Shown here in pieces: positions 1-7,703 of a stretch of DNA of 64,000 bases. Positions within the stretch are counted from its first letter, which is position 1. Every line of letters starts with the position of its first letter. Made by a program: the position numbers and the translations under genes. The notes beneath the pieces were generated by a model that saw nothing but the letters and a program-made list of their open reading frames with translations, searched no databases and was not told the DNA's origin. Source of the DNA: Paraglaciecola sp. L1A13 (GTDB lineage: Bacteria > Pseudomonadota > Gammaproteobacteria > Enterobacterales > Alteromonadaceae); NCBI RefSeq assembly GCF_009796745.1, contig NZ_CP047024.1, positions 2,232,001 to 2,296,000 on the forward strand, written 5' to 3'.

Positions 1-150
1 AGTTACAAGTCACTAAAAGTAATATAAGGGTACGTTTAAGATGGTTATTATTTGAAATTCTACAGATTATTAACTATTTTTAAACTAGCCGCACGTTAGT
101 GCATACGGTATTAAAGCTAAATTTTTTCATATTCGAATAAAGGATTATTT

Positions 151-1461
151 ATGAAAAGTGTGCCAACTAAGTTACGTCTCGACCGTACAATTCATTTTTC
201 TTTCATTACGCTTTCTTTATATTTAGCGGTGCCTCAGTTTTGTAACGCAGCACAAAGTACTTCTGATGATGACGAACTTATTGATTTCTATCAAGTAGAG
301 CTTGAGAAGCAACGTACGATGCTGCTAGAACAAGGGCAACAAATAGCCGAATTAAAGCGAATGGTTAATGCGTTATCCGAAAATCGGCAAGTTCAGGCGA
401 CTCAACAGCGTGTTAAAAAAGCAGGTAAGCCGGTTAATGCGAGTAAAGTGGTGGTGGCTAACAATATTTCGCGAAAAGTCGCGAAAGAAACGAGCCTATC
501 AAGGACTGATAATAAACCTGTAGGTCAAGCCCCGCCAAAAAACGCCAATGCAATTGACGTTAATGCGATACCTAAATTAAATGACAATGTCAGTGGGGTA
601 TTAACGGGAAAGGGCTCACTGGTGTTAGAAACATCAATCGGGTATTCGTATACGGATAATAATCGGGTTTTTCTCGATGCGTTTTCATTTATTCCAGCAC
701 TTGTTGTGGGACTAATCGATTTACGCGAAATTAAGCGCCACAGTTTTATTGGCAGTGTTTCTGCAAGGTATGGCATAACCGAACGGTGGGAACTGGATGT
801 AAAACTTCCTTATATTGCGCGTAACGACAGTCAGCGTTCGCGACCTGTCAGTATTGGTGTCAGCGAAGATGAAATATTCAATGCTAGCGGACACGGAATG
901 GGCGATATCGAATTGTCTACGCGATATCAATTGAATGCTCCGACCGATGGCGGCCCAATTTATGTAGCTAACTTAGTGGCAACTATACCCACCGGCACTA
1001 GCCCATTTGAGGTTGAATTTGTGCAATCAACTCCCGGGGCGGTTTTCCCAACTGAGCTGCCAACAGGTTCGGGATACGTTAGCATTCAGCCTAGCCTAAC
1101 GGCTATATACGCTACAGACCCAGGCGTCTTTTTTGGTAATGTCAGTTATGGCTACAATATGGACACCGATGAAAATGTAGGTAATGTGGACCTAGGTGAC
1201 AGTGCAGGGGTAAGTTTTGGTTTAGGTGTATCGCTAAATGAACGTACCTCCATGAGCCTAAGTTATTCTCATAAACACGTTTTAAAATCCAAAATAAACA
1301 ATATGAAGATTGATGGAAGTCAGCTTGATATTGGCCAACTAATTATCGGCTATTCTTTTCGCTACTCAGAGCTGACTAATTTAAGTCTTTCTTTAGCCAT
1401 AGGTGTGACGGACGATGCGCAAGACACTCGTTTGAACTTTAGAGTCCCAGTAACGTTTTAA
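151..1461 (+). CDS. FapF-like outer-membrane beta-barrel with N-terminal coiled coil
   Basis: Probable outer-membrane pore for export of the Ser-Asp-Asn repeat protein encoded in this locus. A signal peptide (residues 1-34, ending near CNA) is followed by a heptad-rich helical segment (about 42-75, Glu/Gln/Leu-rich), a Lys/Ala/Asn-rich linker, and from about residue 145 an alternating beta-strand barrel that ends in a terminal Phe (VTF). Pseudomonas FapF has the same plan: coiled coil, linker, then a barrel of about this total length. The barrel also resembles the 'meta-pathway of phenol degradation' porin family, which is the main alternative. The start is fixed by AAGGA six bases upstream. 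It lies convergent to the other four locus genes instead of last in one operon, which is unlike Pseudomonas. Confidence 0.65.
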   Translation: MKSVPTKLRLDRTIHFSFITLSLYLAVPQFCNAAQSTSDDDELIDFYQVELEKQRTMLLEQGQQIAELKRMVNALSENRQVQATQQRVKKAGKPVNASKVVVANNISRKVAKETSLSRTDNKPVGQAPPKNANAIDVNAIPKLNDNVSGVLTGKGSLVLETSIGYSYTDNNRVFLDAFSFIPALVVGLIDLREIKRHSFIGSVSARYGITERWELDVKLPYIARNDSQRSRPVSIGVSEDEIFNASGHGMGDIELSTRYQLNAPTDGGPIYVANLVATIPTGTSPFEVEFVQSTPGAVFPTELPTGSGYVSIQPSLTAIYATDPGVFFGNVSYGYNMDTDENVGNVDLGDSAGVSFGLGVSLNERTSMSLSYSHKHVLKSKINNMKIDGSQLDIGQLIIGYSFRYSELTNLSLSLAIGVTDDAQDTRLNFRVPVTF

Positions 1462-1664
1462 GAGCGCTATTCATATTAAATGTTGCTGAAAATTAATAGT
1501 TAGGCCGTATTTTAAAGCGGATTTTATTGTTTTATTGAGAGTAATTCTTAGGGGGTTCCTTAGTCCGCTTATATCAAAATGTAATCGCACCTAAAACCTC
1601 AACGTTGATGTCATCTAGAAACGTATCTTTGAACAACAGCCAGTTAGTATTCGAAAAATGGCGA

Positions 1665-2141
1665 TTACTGGTGAGTACGCGCATTAAAAAAGGTGCTATA
1701 CAGCTCATTGTGGGCAAAGGCCTGCTGCGCTTGCTGTAAATTTTTGATGGTAATATCGATATTGGTAATGGCTGAAAGAGTCTGATTATCGAGTGTATTT
1801 TGCAATACTGAATTCAGGCTGTCGTTCGGTATCACTGAGCTTAACCTAAAATCATCTTTATTTAAAAAGCTGATGTCTTGGGGGGATTGGAAGTAAGAAT
1901 GTGACGTTAACTCGCCGTTTCTGAAAATATTTTTTTGAAAATTTATATCTACCACAACGCCATTACTCAATACAAAACCTCCGCGCAGGGTCGATAGTGT
2001 GGCATCTGGCACAGGTAACCAAAATGATTGTCCTGACTCAGGCAACGTATTTGTGTTGGCATTACTCGTGACACTGACTAACGGACCGCAAATGAAGAAA
2101 AGCATAAATTTTGCGAAAAATGATAATAAATAAAGTTTCAT
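1665..2141 (-). CDS. Small secreted protein with double-glycine-like site, Fap-locus
   Basis: Exported protein of 158 residues and unknown function, last gene of the minus-strand cluster. A hydrophobic signal sequence covers residues 1-29. A segment near residues 44-55 (Val44, Leu49, Leu52, Gly54-Gly55, sequence VPDATLSTLRGG) matches the spacing of a C39-peptidase double-glycine site. The rest is Asn-rich and beta-like, then helical (LQQAQQAFAHN). The ATG at 2141 is preferred over an upstream in-frame TTG because AGGG lies eight bases before it. It follows the C39 peptidase gene by about 15 bases. Its position matches fapE of Pseudomonas, but I do not recognise sequence homology with confidence. 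Confidence 0.6.
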   Translation of the reverse strand: MKLYLLSFFAKFMLFFICGPLVSVTSNANTNTLPESGQSFWLPVPDATLSTLRGGFVLSNGVVVDINFQKNIFRNGELTSHSYFQSPQDISFLNKDDFRLSSVIPNDSLNSVLQNTLDNQTLSAITNIDITIKNLQQAQQAFAHNELYSTFFNARTHQ

Positions 2142-2156
2142 AAGCAATCCCTAATC

Positions 2157-2846
2157 CTAAAAATCCATGCTAGAAGGCTGTAAAACGTTCAATAACCCTA
2201 AGCTGGCATGATCAATGGCTAAACCCAAATTAGCGCGTACTTGGTGATCAGATTTTTGATCATGCTTGTAATGATTGACCGCAATCTCTTTACGATCTTG
2301 GATAACAAATACAATACGTTGTCCCCACATGTCCTCGAATTTGTCTTTTCTCACCGACTTTAAGCCGATGGCGGGATCGCCAACCAACACTTCTTTGTCG
2401 GTACTGCCCTTTATAATCACAAAGTGCATATATCCATTATTGTTGATAATCGTGATTGCAGGGATTTGTGCGCTAGACAGTTGCTCTAAACTAATGTTGA
2501 AACCGTTCGCTTGATAACCGCGGCGCGACAAATACCGTTTCATGTCAAGCAAAGAGAAACCTTGATGTTTAATTTTTGCTTTATTACCGTGTTCAAACAT
2601 ATCTTTGAATACGCTAAGTTCATTGACTACGTCGTCATAGTGAAATGATAGTAGGCTTGCCAGAGTCGCTGAGCCGCAACTGAAATCGTATTTTTGCTTA
2701 TAGATTGTTTTAAAACGTTGTTCGGCAATACTCGATACTTTTACCGTAAATTGTCCATTGAAATCAACGAAACCGCCTAATACTGAAGGGGTTGTTAACA
2801 ACATCGCTAAACATAAATAAAGTCTCATAAATGCACACCTATTCAT
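2157..2846 (-). CDS. Secreted C39-family cysteine peptidase (FapD-like)
   Basis: Periplasmic cysteine peptidase of the C39 (bacteriocin-leader peptidase) fold. Counting from the ATG at 2846, the catalytic set is visible: Gln51 six residues before Cys57 (KQKYDFSCGSATLASLL), His141 (GYMHFVIIKG) and Asp157 (VLVGDPAIG). A signal peptide covers about residues 1-24. There is no ABC-transporter or membrane domain, so it is the stand-alone exported type found as FapD in functional amyloid operons. The ATG at 2828, preceded by AGG, is an alternative start that also leaves a signal sequence. It is packed three bases after the preceding gene. The neighbours carry double-glycine-like sites that could be its substrates; this is inference. 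Confidence 0.8.
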   Translation of the reverse strand: MNRCAFMRLYLCLAMLLTTPSVLGGFVDFNGQFTVKVSSIAEQRFKTIYKQKYDFSCGSATLASLLSFHYDDVVNELSVFKDMFEHGNKAKIKHQGFSLLDMKRYLSRRGYQANGFNISLEQLSSAQIPAITIINNNGYMHFVIIKGSTDKEVLVGDPAIGLKSVRKDKFEDMWGQRIVFVIQDRKEIAVNHYKHDQKSDHQVRANLGLAIDHASLGLLNVLQPSSMDF

Positions 2847-2849
2847 CCG

Positions 2850-3197
2850 TTAATTTGGGGTAATGGTGACGGTGATTATCGTTGAATCCTGAATAATGAC
2901 GTTGTTACCAGTATTTTGGATAATTGAGAAAACGCCGGCGGCTTCGTTAAACGAGCCCTGATCTATCGTATTATTTCCAGTAATGCTATTAGACGTATAG
3001 TTGTCGGTTAATATCGCCTCTAAATGTGAGTTGTTGGTCACATCAAGTACGCCACCCATGCCTCTTTCTTGTTCTAAATCGTCAAGCAGAACGGGGGGGA
3101 ATTTATCGGCAATTGATTGTGTATAACCATTGAATGAAACAAGTGTGGATAAGGCAACTAGAGTTAAGATGCTGATGTTGCAATATATTGTTTTCAT
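2850..3197 (-). CDS. Small secreted amyloid-associated protein with double-glycine-like site
   Basis: Exported protein of 115 residues. A signal peptide spans residues 1-27. Residues 38-49 (Leu38, Glu42, Gly48-Gly49) fit the L(-12)...E(-8)...GG spacing of C39-peptidase leaders. The C-terminal half is Asn/Thr/Ile-rich, and residues 83-103 follow the pattern F-N-x2-A-G-[VI]-x4-Q-N-x-G-x-N-x3-Q. The same pattern with the same spacing occurs near the end of the large repeat protein encoded just upstream (9 of 21 positions identical). It may be a minor subunit or nucleator of the same fibre, in the position of FapA/FapB, but no direct homology is claimed. Confidence 0.65.
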   Translation of the reverse strand: MKTIYCNISILTLVALSTLVSFNGYTQSIADKFPPVLLDDLEQERGMGGVLDVTNNSHLEAILTDNYTSNSITGNNTIDQGSFNEAAGVFSIIQNTGNNVIIQDSTIITVTITPN

Positions 3198-3217
3198 AGC
3201 CTGAGTCCTTTTCAGTG

Positions 3218-3241
3218 GTTGCTGACGTCACCGTCAGCAAC
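3218..3241. other. Strong stem-loop between repeat-protein gene and next gene
   Basis: Perfect 10-bp inverted repeat GTTGCTGACG / CGTCAGCAAC around a 4-base loop in the 77-bp gap between the 596-aa gene and the 115-aa gene. On the minus (coding) strand no U-run follows, so it is not a standard terminator in that direction. It may protect the 3' end of the repeat-protein mRNA or lower read-through into the downstream genes. Confidence 0.6.
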
Positions 3242-3274
3242 TTTTTCCTTAAAATGAAACCTACATAGAAAAGT

Positions 3275-5065
3275 TTATTGCGGATTTACATTTACATTTC
3301 CCTGGAATGATACTTGTTGTTGGGCTAAGGCATTATGCCCAAGGTTTTGCACGTTTTGGTTTATGCCAGCTGTACCGTTAAAGGTGTCGGACATACTATT
3401 GTTGCTAGCAATAGTCGACTGATTGTCGAAACTATAAGTAACATAATTGCCGGTGACAGCACCCGTTAAGTTTGACTCATTAACACTATAGGTTGTGGTT
3501 GCCACACCGCCGTTGTTAGCCGAAGATGTTCCCCAGCCTTCAGACCAAGCGTAACTGCTATCGCTATTATCACTGTTGTCAGAGTTGTCGCTGTTATCAG
3601 AATTGTCGCTATTATCGACGCTAGCTGTGCTTCCGCCGTTTGCTGATGCGCCACCTTCAGCTGCGCTTGCGTAACTATTGTCGCTGTTATCGCTATTATC
3701 GCTGCTGTCACTGTTGTCTACACTAGCAGTACTTCCGCCATTTGCTGATGCGCCACCTTCAGCTGCGTTAGCATAACTATTATTAGAACTATCACTGTTA
3801 TCGCTATTGTCCGAGTTGTCCGAGTTATCGCTATTATCGACATTTGCAGTGCTTGCGCCGTTAGCAGATGCACCGTTTGTGGCCGAATTCGCATAGCTAT
3901 TATCTGCATTATCTGAGTTATCACTGTTGTCACTGTTATCGCTATTGTCAGAGTTATCAGAATTATCACTATTATCAGTACTTGCTGTGCTGCCACCATT
4001 AGCTGAAGCTGCGCCCATTGCATTCGCGCTGGCCATACTGTTGTCACTGCTATCACTGTTATCTACTGTCGCAGTGCTGGCTCCATTCGCGGCTGCTGAG
4101 CCCATTGCACTGGCATTTGCCATGCTGTTATCTGAGCGATCTGAGCTCGCTGTACTTCCACCATTTGCTGCCGCATCTGATGCAGAGGCATAGCTATTAT
4201 CACTATTATTACTGTTATCTGAATTGTCGCTGCTGTCTGAATTGTCGCTGCTGTCTGAATTATCAGAGCGATCACTCATTGCCATACTACCGTTGTTGGC
4301 AGTCGCTTCGGTACCAGTGGCGGCGCTATTATCGCTGCTGTCAGAACTCGAACTGTCGCTATTGTCTGAGTTGTCTGAATTATCAGAACGGTCGGTCATA
4401 GCCGTGCTGCCATTATTAGCAGCGCTATCAGTGGCTGAAGCGTAGCTACCATCGCTATTATCGCTGTTGTCAGAGTTATCAGAATTGTCGCTGTTGTCTG
4501 AGTTATCCGAATTATCACTGTTGTCAGTGGCAGCCATGCTTCCGTTATTTGCGGCTACCTCAGAGCCTGATGCAGAACTGCCATCACTGTTATCGCTGCT
4601 GTCTGAATTATCGCTGTTATCTGAGTCGTCGCTATTATCCGAATTATCACTGTTGTCAGTGGCAGCCATACTGCCATTGTTTGCCGCTACCTCAGAGCCT
4701 GATGCAGAACTGCCATCACTGTTATCGCTGCTGTTTGAATTATCGCTGTTATCTGAGTCGTCGCTATTATCAGAATTATCACTGTTATCAGTGGCAGCCA
4801 TGCTTCCGTTATTTGCTGCTACTTTTGAACCTGATGCAGAACTGCCATCGCTGTTGTCAGACGAATCAGTGCTGTTATCCGTATTGGCGGATGAATTTTC
4901 GTTTGCTGCTGCTGAAGAATCGCCAGTGCTATCTGCACTTGCTGTGGCGGTTTGAGAATCCGCCACTTCATTCGCTGTGTTAGTTGGGTTTGCCCATACG
5001 CTGGTTGCCGAACCCAGTATGATCGCCATGCTAGCGGCTAATAAACTTTTATTAAATGTTTTCAT
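3275..5065 (-). CDS. Secreted Ser-Asp-Asn repeat protein, putative amyloid subunit
   Basis: Exported low-complexity protein of 596 residues, candidate major fibre subunit of the locus. The signal peptide (residues 1-25) ends at VWA. The bulk is about eleven blocks: an Ala/Gly/Asn spacer (AANNGSMAATD, ANGGSTASVD and similar) alternating with runs of the triplet Ser-Asp-Asn. The last 80 residues are non-repetitive and Asn/Gln-rich, and residues 562-582 carry the F-N-x2-A-G-[VI]-x4-Q-N-x-G-x-N-x3-Q motif shared with the 115-aa neighbour. The start has GGAG eight bases upstream. Fap fibre proteins are also repeat proteins with a short conserved C-terminal element, but these acidic triplets are not the classical FapC repeat. 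An alternative role is an acidic, metal-binding surface or matrix adhesin. Confidence 0.75.
   Translation of the reverse strand: MKTFNKSLLAASMAIILGSATSVWANPTNTANEVADSQTATASADSTGDSSAAANENSSANTDNSTDSSDNSDGSSASGSKVAANNGSMAATDNSDNSDNSDDSDNSDNSNSSDNSDGSSASGSEVAANNGSMAATDNSDNSDNSDDSDNSDNSDSSDNSDGSSASGSEVAANNGSMAATDNSDNSDNSDNSDNSDNSDNSDNSDGSYASATDSAANNGSTAMTDRSDNSDNSDNSDSSSSDSSDNSAATGTEATANNGSMAMSDRSDNSDSSDNSDSSDNSDNSNNSDNSYASASDAAANGGSTASSDRSDNSMANASAMGSAAANGASTATVDNSDSSDNSMASANAMGAASANGGSTASTDNSDNSDNSDNSDNSDNSDNSDNADNSYANSATNGASANGASTANVDNSDNSDNSDNSDNSDSSNNSYANAAEGGASANGGSTASVDNSDSSDNSDNSDNSYASAAEGGASANGGSTASVDNSDNSDNSDNSDNSDNSDSSYAWSEGWGTSSANNGGVATTTYSVNESNLTGAVTGNYVTYSFDNQSTIASNNSMSDTFNGTAGINQNVQNLGHNALAQQQVSFQGNVNVNPQ
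3545..4880 (-). repeat. In-gene tandem repeats (SDN triplets within about 11 longer blocks)
   Basis: Coding tandem repeats at two scales. There is a 9-bp unit encoding Ser-Asp-Asn (seen on the plus strand as variants of ATTATCGCT/GTTGTCAGA) and a longer block of roughly 90-140 bp that includes the AANNGS/ANGGST spacer. Three consecutive blocks around 4560-4830 are nearly identical in DNA, suggesting recent duplication. Copy number is probably variable between strains and prone to assembly error. Confidence 0.9.
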
Positions 5066-5719
5066 CTTTTATGCTCCATTAAAAAACGATTTGTTACCAT
5101 TCAGCAAAATCAACCTGAAAATAGCAACGCATTAATATATTAAAATATAACCAGAGAAAGAACGCGTCATTGCGTGTCTAAACTCACGCAACAACTGTAG
5201 TTAATGGCTAACTCAAAATTCCATCAATAAATAATTAAATTGTCATCAAAAAATTAAATTATTAATATTTCGTACGTGTTAGAAATAAAGCATTGAGTAA
5301 TTTTCAACTCATTTAAAATCAGTTTATTATGAATAGATGATTCGGAGTTTAGAATTGTATGGCGAGTAGTTTATTAACCTCTTCCGTTGTTTCAATAAGA
5401 AATTAAATTATTAATGTTTGAATTAAATGGGTGCAGTAATAAATAATACTGTCTGTTTATTTTACAAAGAAAGTATTTTTATGATCAGTACCGATGAGGG
5501 ATTTTATTTAAGTTGCCGTATTTGTTAGGTTTATTAAATTTGGTTTGTTTATTGCTTTGTTTGAATTAACGATATCGGTTATCAAAAGTATCGATTATTA
5601 AATTTGCAACGTAAGTTAATCAGAAAATTGTGTTTACAAGGGATTCTGTTTTCTTCTTCCAAATATTTGCTGTTTTGTGTGTGGAGTCCGTCTGATTATG
5701 ATTAGTAAAGGATCTTATT
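5066..5719. promoter_or_regulatory. AT-rich divergent intergenic region (654 bp) upstream of fap-like cluster and regulator
   Basis: No credible gene is present. The region is strongly AT-rich and separates the divergently read repeat-protein gene and the winged-helix regulator gene, so it must hold both promoters. It contains a 16-bp direct repeat, listed separately. Its length suggests complex control, as is common for matrix-protein operons. Confidence 0.5.
5251..5415. repeat. 16-bp direct repeat pair, possible regulator sites
   Basis: AAATTAAATTATTAAT occurs at 5251-5266 and again identically at 5400-5415, 149 bp apart, each followed by three T within two or three bases. TTAAT-type half sites are compatible with an OmpR-family DNA-binding domain such as the one encoded next door, but AT-richness makes chance similarity possible. 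Confidence 0.35.
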
Positions 5720-6538
5720 ATGACGTATGCACAAACGCAGCAGGGTATGCTGGTGCTCTCAAATGACAACTTTCTAGTGGGGTTACTCACTGGTTTTAGT
5801 GTCGCCAACAGTTTTTCTTTTCATTCTTTGCCCGTAACTAACCCCTTAACTGTCGACAGCGTTAAACCCGTTTGTCGCGTGGTACTAATAGATTTACGCA
5901 ATCTTACACCTATATTAATGCGTTCTCATTTCGCAATCCTACAGCAAGTTAATGCCCAACACGGTGTACCGGTTTGCGCTATTTACAATCAAAATGACTC
6001 AGATTTTCATCCCTGTTTATCCTGGGTTAGCTATTTTAATGATGTTGATTTAATTGCTCAGCTCGACCGTTACTTAACCGACCTCATCACTCGCTCGGCT
6101 GATATGTTTAATGAAAGACGTAGTCAAGAGCGTCGACGTGCAATTGACAGACGTGGCATAGCAGCCATAGTCAGTGCTACGGTAAATATAAATGATAATC
6201 CAAATACGAACAGCAAGCGCTCAAACGAAGAGCTTGAGCGCTTTTCGCTTGGTCCATTCCGAGTGAATAAAAATAGCCGATCAGTTTGTTATAATAATCG
6301 TGATTTAGCGTTAACGGCCAAAGAATTTACGTTGTTTATGTTATTGGCGGAGGTACATAATCAGGTGTGTAGCACTGAAAAAATAATCGGAAAATTATGG
6401 CCGAATACACGCAGAGCAAATAAGTCAGACCTATATCAATATATGCATTTACTGCGCAAAAAAGTCGAAGAGGATCCAGATATACCAAAATGGATACTTA
6501 CCGTTAAGGGGGTGGGGTATCGTCTTAATACCAGATAA
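5720..6538 (+). CDS. Winged-helix (OmpR-type) transcriptional regulator with degenerate receiver-like N-terminus
   Basis: DNA-binding regulator of 272 residues. Residues about 175-270 form an OmpR/PhoB-type winged helix: FSLGPFRVNKNSRSV, the LTAKEFTLFMLLAE helix, and the closing ILTVKGVGYRLN signature. The N-terminal 110 residues have alternating hydrophobic strands with a VVLIDLR element like the phospho-acceptor strand of receivers, but the early Asp-Asp pair and a clear Lys switch are missing, so it is probably not phosphorylated normally. A basic ERRSQERRRAIDRR linker joins the two parts. The start has AAGGA eight bases upstream. Its divergence from the repeat-protein gene suggests it controls that cluster. 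Confidence 0.75.
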   Translation: MTYAQTQQGMLVLSNDNFLVGLLTGFSVANSFSFHSLPVTNPLTVDSVKPVCRVVLIDLRNLTPILMRSHFAILQQVNAQHGVPVCAIYNQNDSDFHPCLSWVSYFNDVDLIAQLDRYLTDLITRSADMFNERRSQERRRAIDRRGIAAIVSATVNINDNPNTNSKRSNEELERFSLGPFRVNKNSRSVCYNNRDLALTAKEFTLFMLLAEVHNQVCSTEKIIGKLWPNTRRANKSDLYQYMHLLRKKVEEDPDIPKWILTVKGVGYRLNTR

Positions 6539-6629
6539 TTTTTATTTTAGCTGGTATACCATTTGAAGATTAAAGGAGCAGCCGTTAGGCAAAAGTTTAT
6601 CGTTTGTTAGGGGGGTATGCTGCTCTAGA

Positions 6630-7580
6630 TTAAAGTAGGTCTGTTAACGCTTTAGCACTCGCGCATAAATGGTTTTTAAAGGCGTGGACTGTTGGACTTA
6701 AAAGCCGTCTTTCAGCGCAAACTAAATTCAACGGGAATGGTTGGCCTTGCCAACCATCGATATCTATTTCAACTAACCGGCCATGTATTAAATCCATAAC
6801 GATATCCAAACGGGATTTACGTGCGATCCCTTTACCTGAGATCGCCCATCTACGAGTAATGTCGCCATCTTTGCACTGGCGATTACCTTGTACATCGACG
6901 GTGATGCTTTTGTCACTCTTGCGAAAAGACCACCGCGTATCAAGTGTGTCATTGTGACCATGACACAGACAATTATGGTCGGTTAATTCTTCTAGGCTTT
7001 TTGGCATGCCGTAATCGCTAATGTAAGCGGGTGATGCACACAATACGGGTGAATTATTAGCTGCAATAGGTATAGCAATCAGGGCAGAATCTTTAGGTTG
7101 ACCATAACGAAGGGCCAAGTCTACCGGCTGACTGTAAAGATCCGCCTGAGAGTCAGATAATTGCAAGCGCACCGCCAATTTTGGATGCAACATCATAAAT
7201 TCATCAAGCCATGGTACCAGCAAGTTCCGCCCTAAATCCGATGGCGCTGACAATTGAATCACGCCGCTCAACTCATGATCTTCTTTATGTATTTCAGTGG
7301 TAGCGTTGTCCAAAATAGCCAGCGCGTCTTTGCAGTGCTGCAAAAATTGTTGACCTTTTTGGGTCAAACGAATACTTCGTGTTGAACGTATAAATAAAAG
7401 TACGCCTAAGTCTGCTTCAAGCCGTTTTAAGGAGGCGCTGACTACTGCGGGCGATAAATCCATTTTTCTGGCGCAGGCCGATAAACTGCCTTGTTGTGCG
7501 ATCTCACAAAATAGTCGTAAGTCCTGCAGGTTTTTCATTGGATAAATATCACTTTCAAAAAATTTTTGAAAGTGTTTCAT
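6630..7580 (-). CDS. LysR-family transcriptional regulator
   Basis: Regulator with an N-terminal winged helix-turn-helix (LRLFCEIAQQGSLSACARKMDLSPAVVSASLKRLEADLG) and a periplasmic-binding-protein-like effector domain from about residue 105. The first 14 residues precede the usual LysR start; the ATG at 7538 (MKNLQDL) gives a 302-aa protein of typical length. The ATG at 7580 is kept because AAGGG lies five bases before it, whereas 7538 has no clear ribosome site. It is divergent from the nitroreductase gene 123 bp away and most likely regulates it and itself. The effector is unknown. Confidence 0.9.
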   Translation of the reverse strand: MKHFQKFFESDIYPMKNLQDLRLFCEIAQQGSLSACARKMDLSPAVVSASLKRLEADLGVLLFIRSTRSIRLTQKGQQFLQHCKDALAILDNATTEIHKEDHELSGVIQLSAPSDLGRNLLVPWLDEFMMLHPKLAVRLQLSDSQADLYSQPVDLALRYGQPKDSALIAIPIAANNSPVLCASPAYISDYGMPKSLEELTDHNCLCHGHNDTLDTRWSFRKSDKSITVDVQGNRQCKDGDITRRWAISGKGIARKSRLDIVMDLIHGRLVEIDIDGWQGQPFPLNLVCAERRLLSPTVHAFKNHLCASAKALTDLL

Positions 7581-7613
7581 GACTACCCTTGTTTTTCAAT
7601 AAAAGTGATTTTG

Positions 7614-7634
7614 ATATTATGCAGTCATGAATAT
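7614..7634. promoter_or_regulatory. Candidate LysR box (T-N11-A)
   Basis: ATATT-N11-AATAT lies between the divergent LysR and nitroreductase genes. It has the arm sequence and 11-base spacer of classical LysR-type operators. The short AT-rich arms make this a modest call. Confidence 0.4.
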
Positions 7635-7703
7635 TGAATGCGGTAAATAACGGCACTGGCCTAACACCGCGTATGAAATTAAGCCAATAAATAAGGAATG
7701 ATA

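Noticed and set aside
3545..4880. Regular repeats suggesting a CRISPR array
   Set aside because: Repeats are codon-phased, contiguous and variable within one open frame with a signal peptide. There are no constant-length unique spacers and no cas genes.
3466..4983. Several long frames on both strands inside the repeat-protein gene (for example 3718-4056 minus, 4467-4955 plus)
   Set aside because: They arise from the 9-bp periodic repeat, which keeps all frames open. The translations are monotonous Leu/Ser or Ile/Thr runs without start sites or family character.
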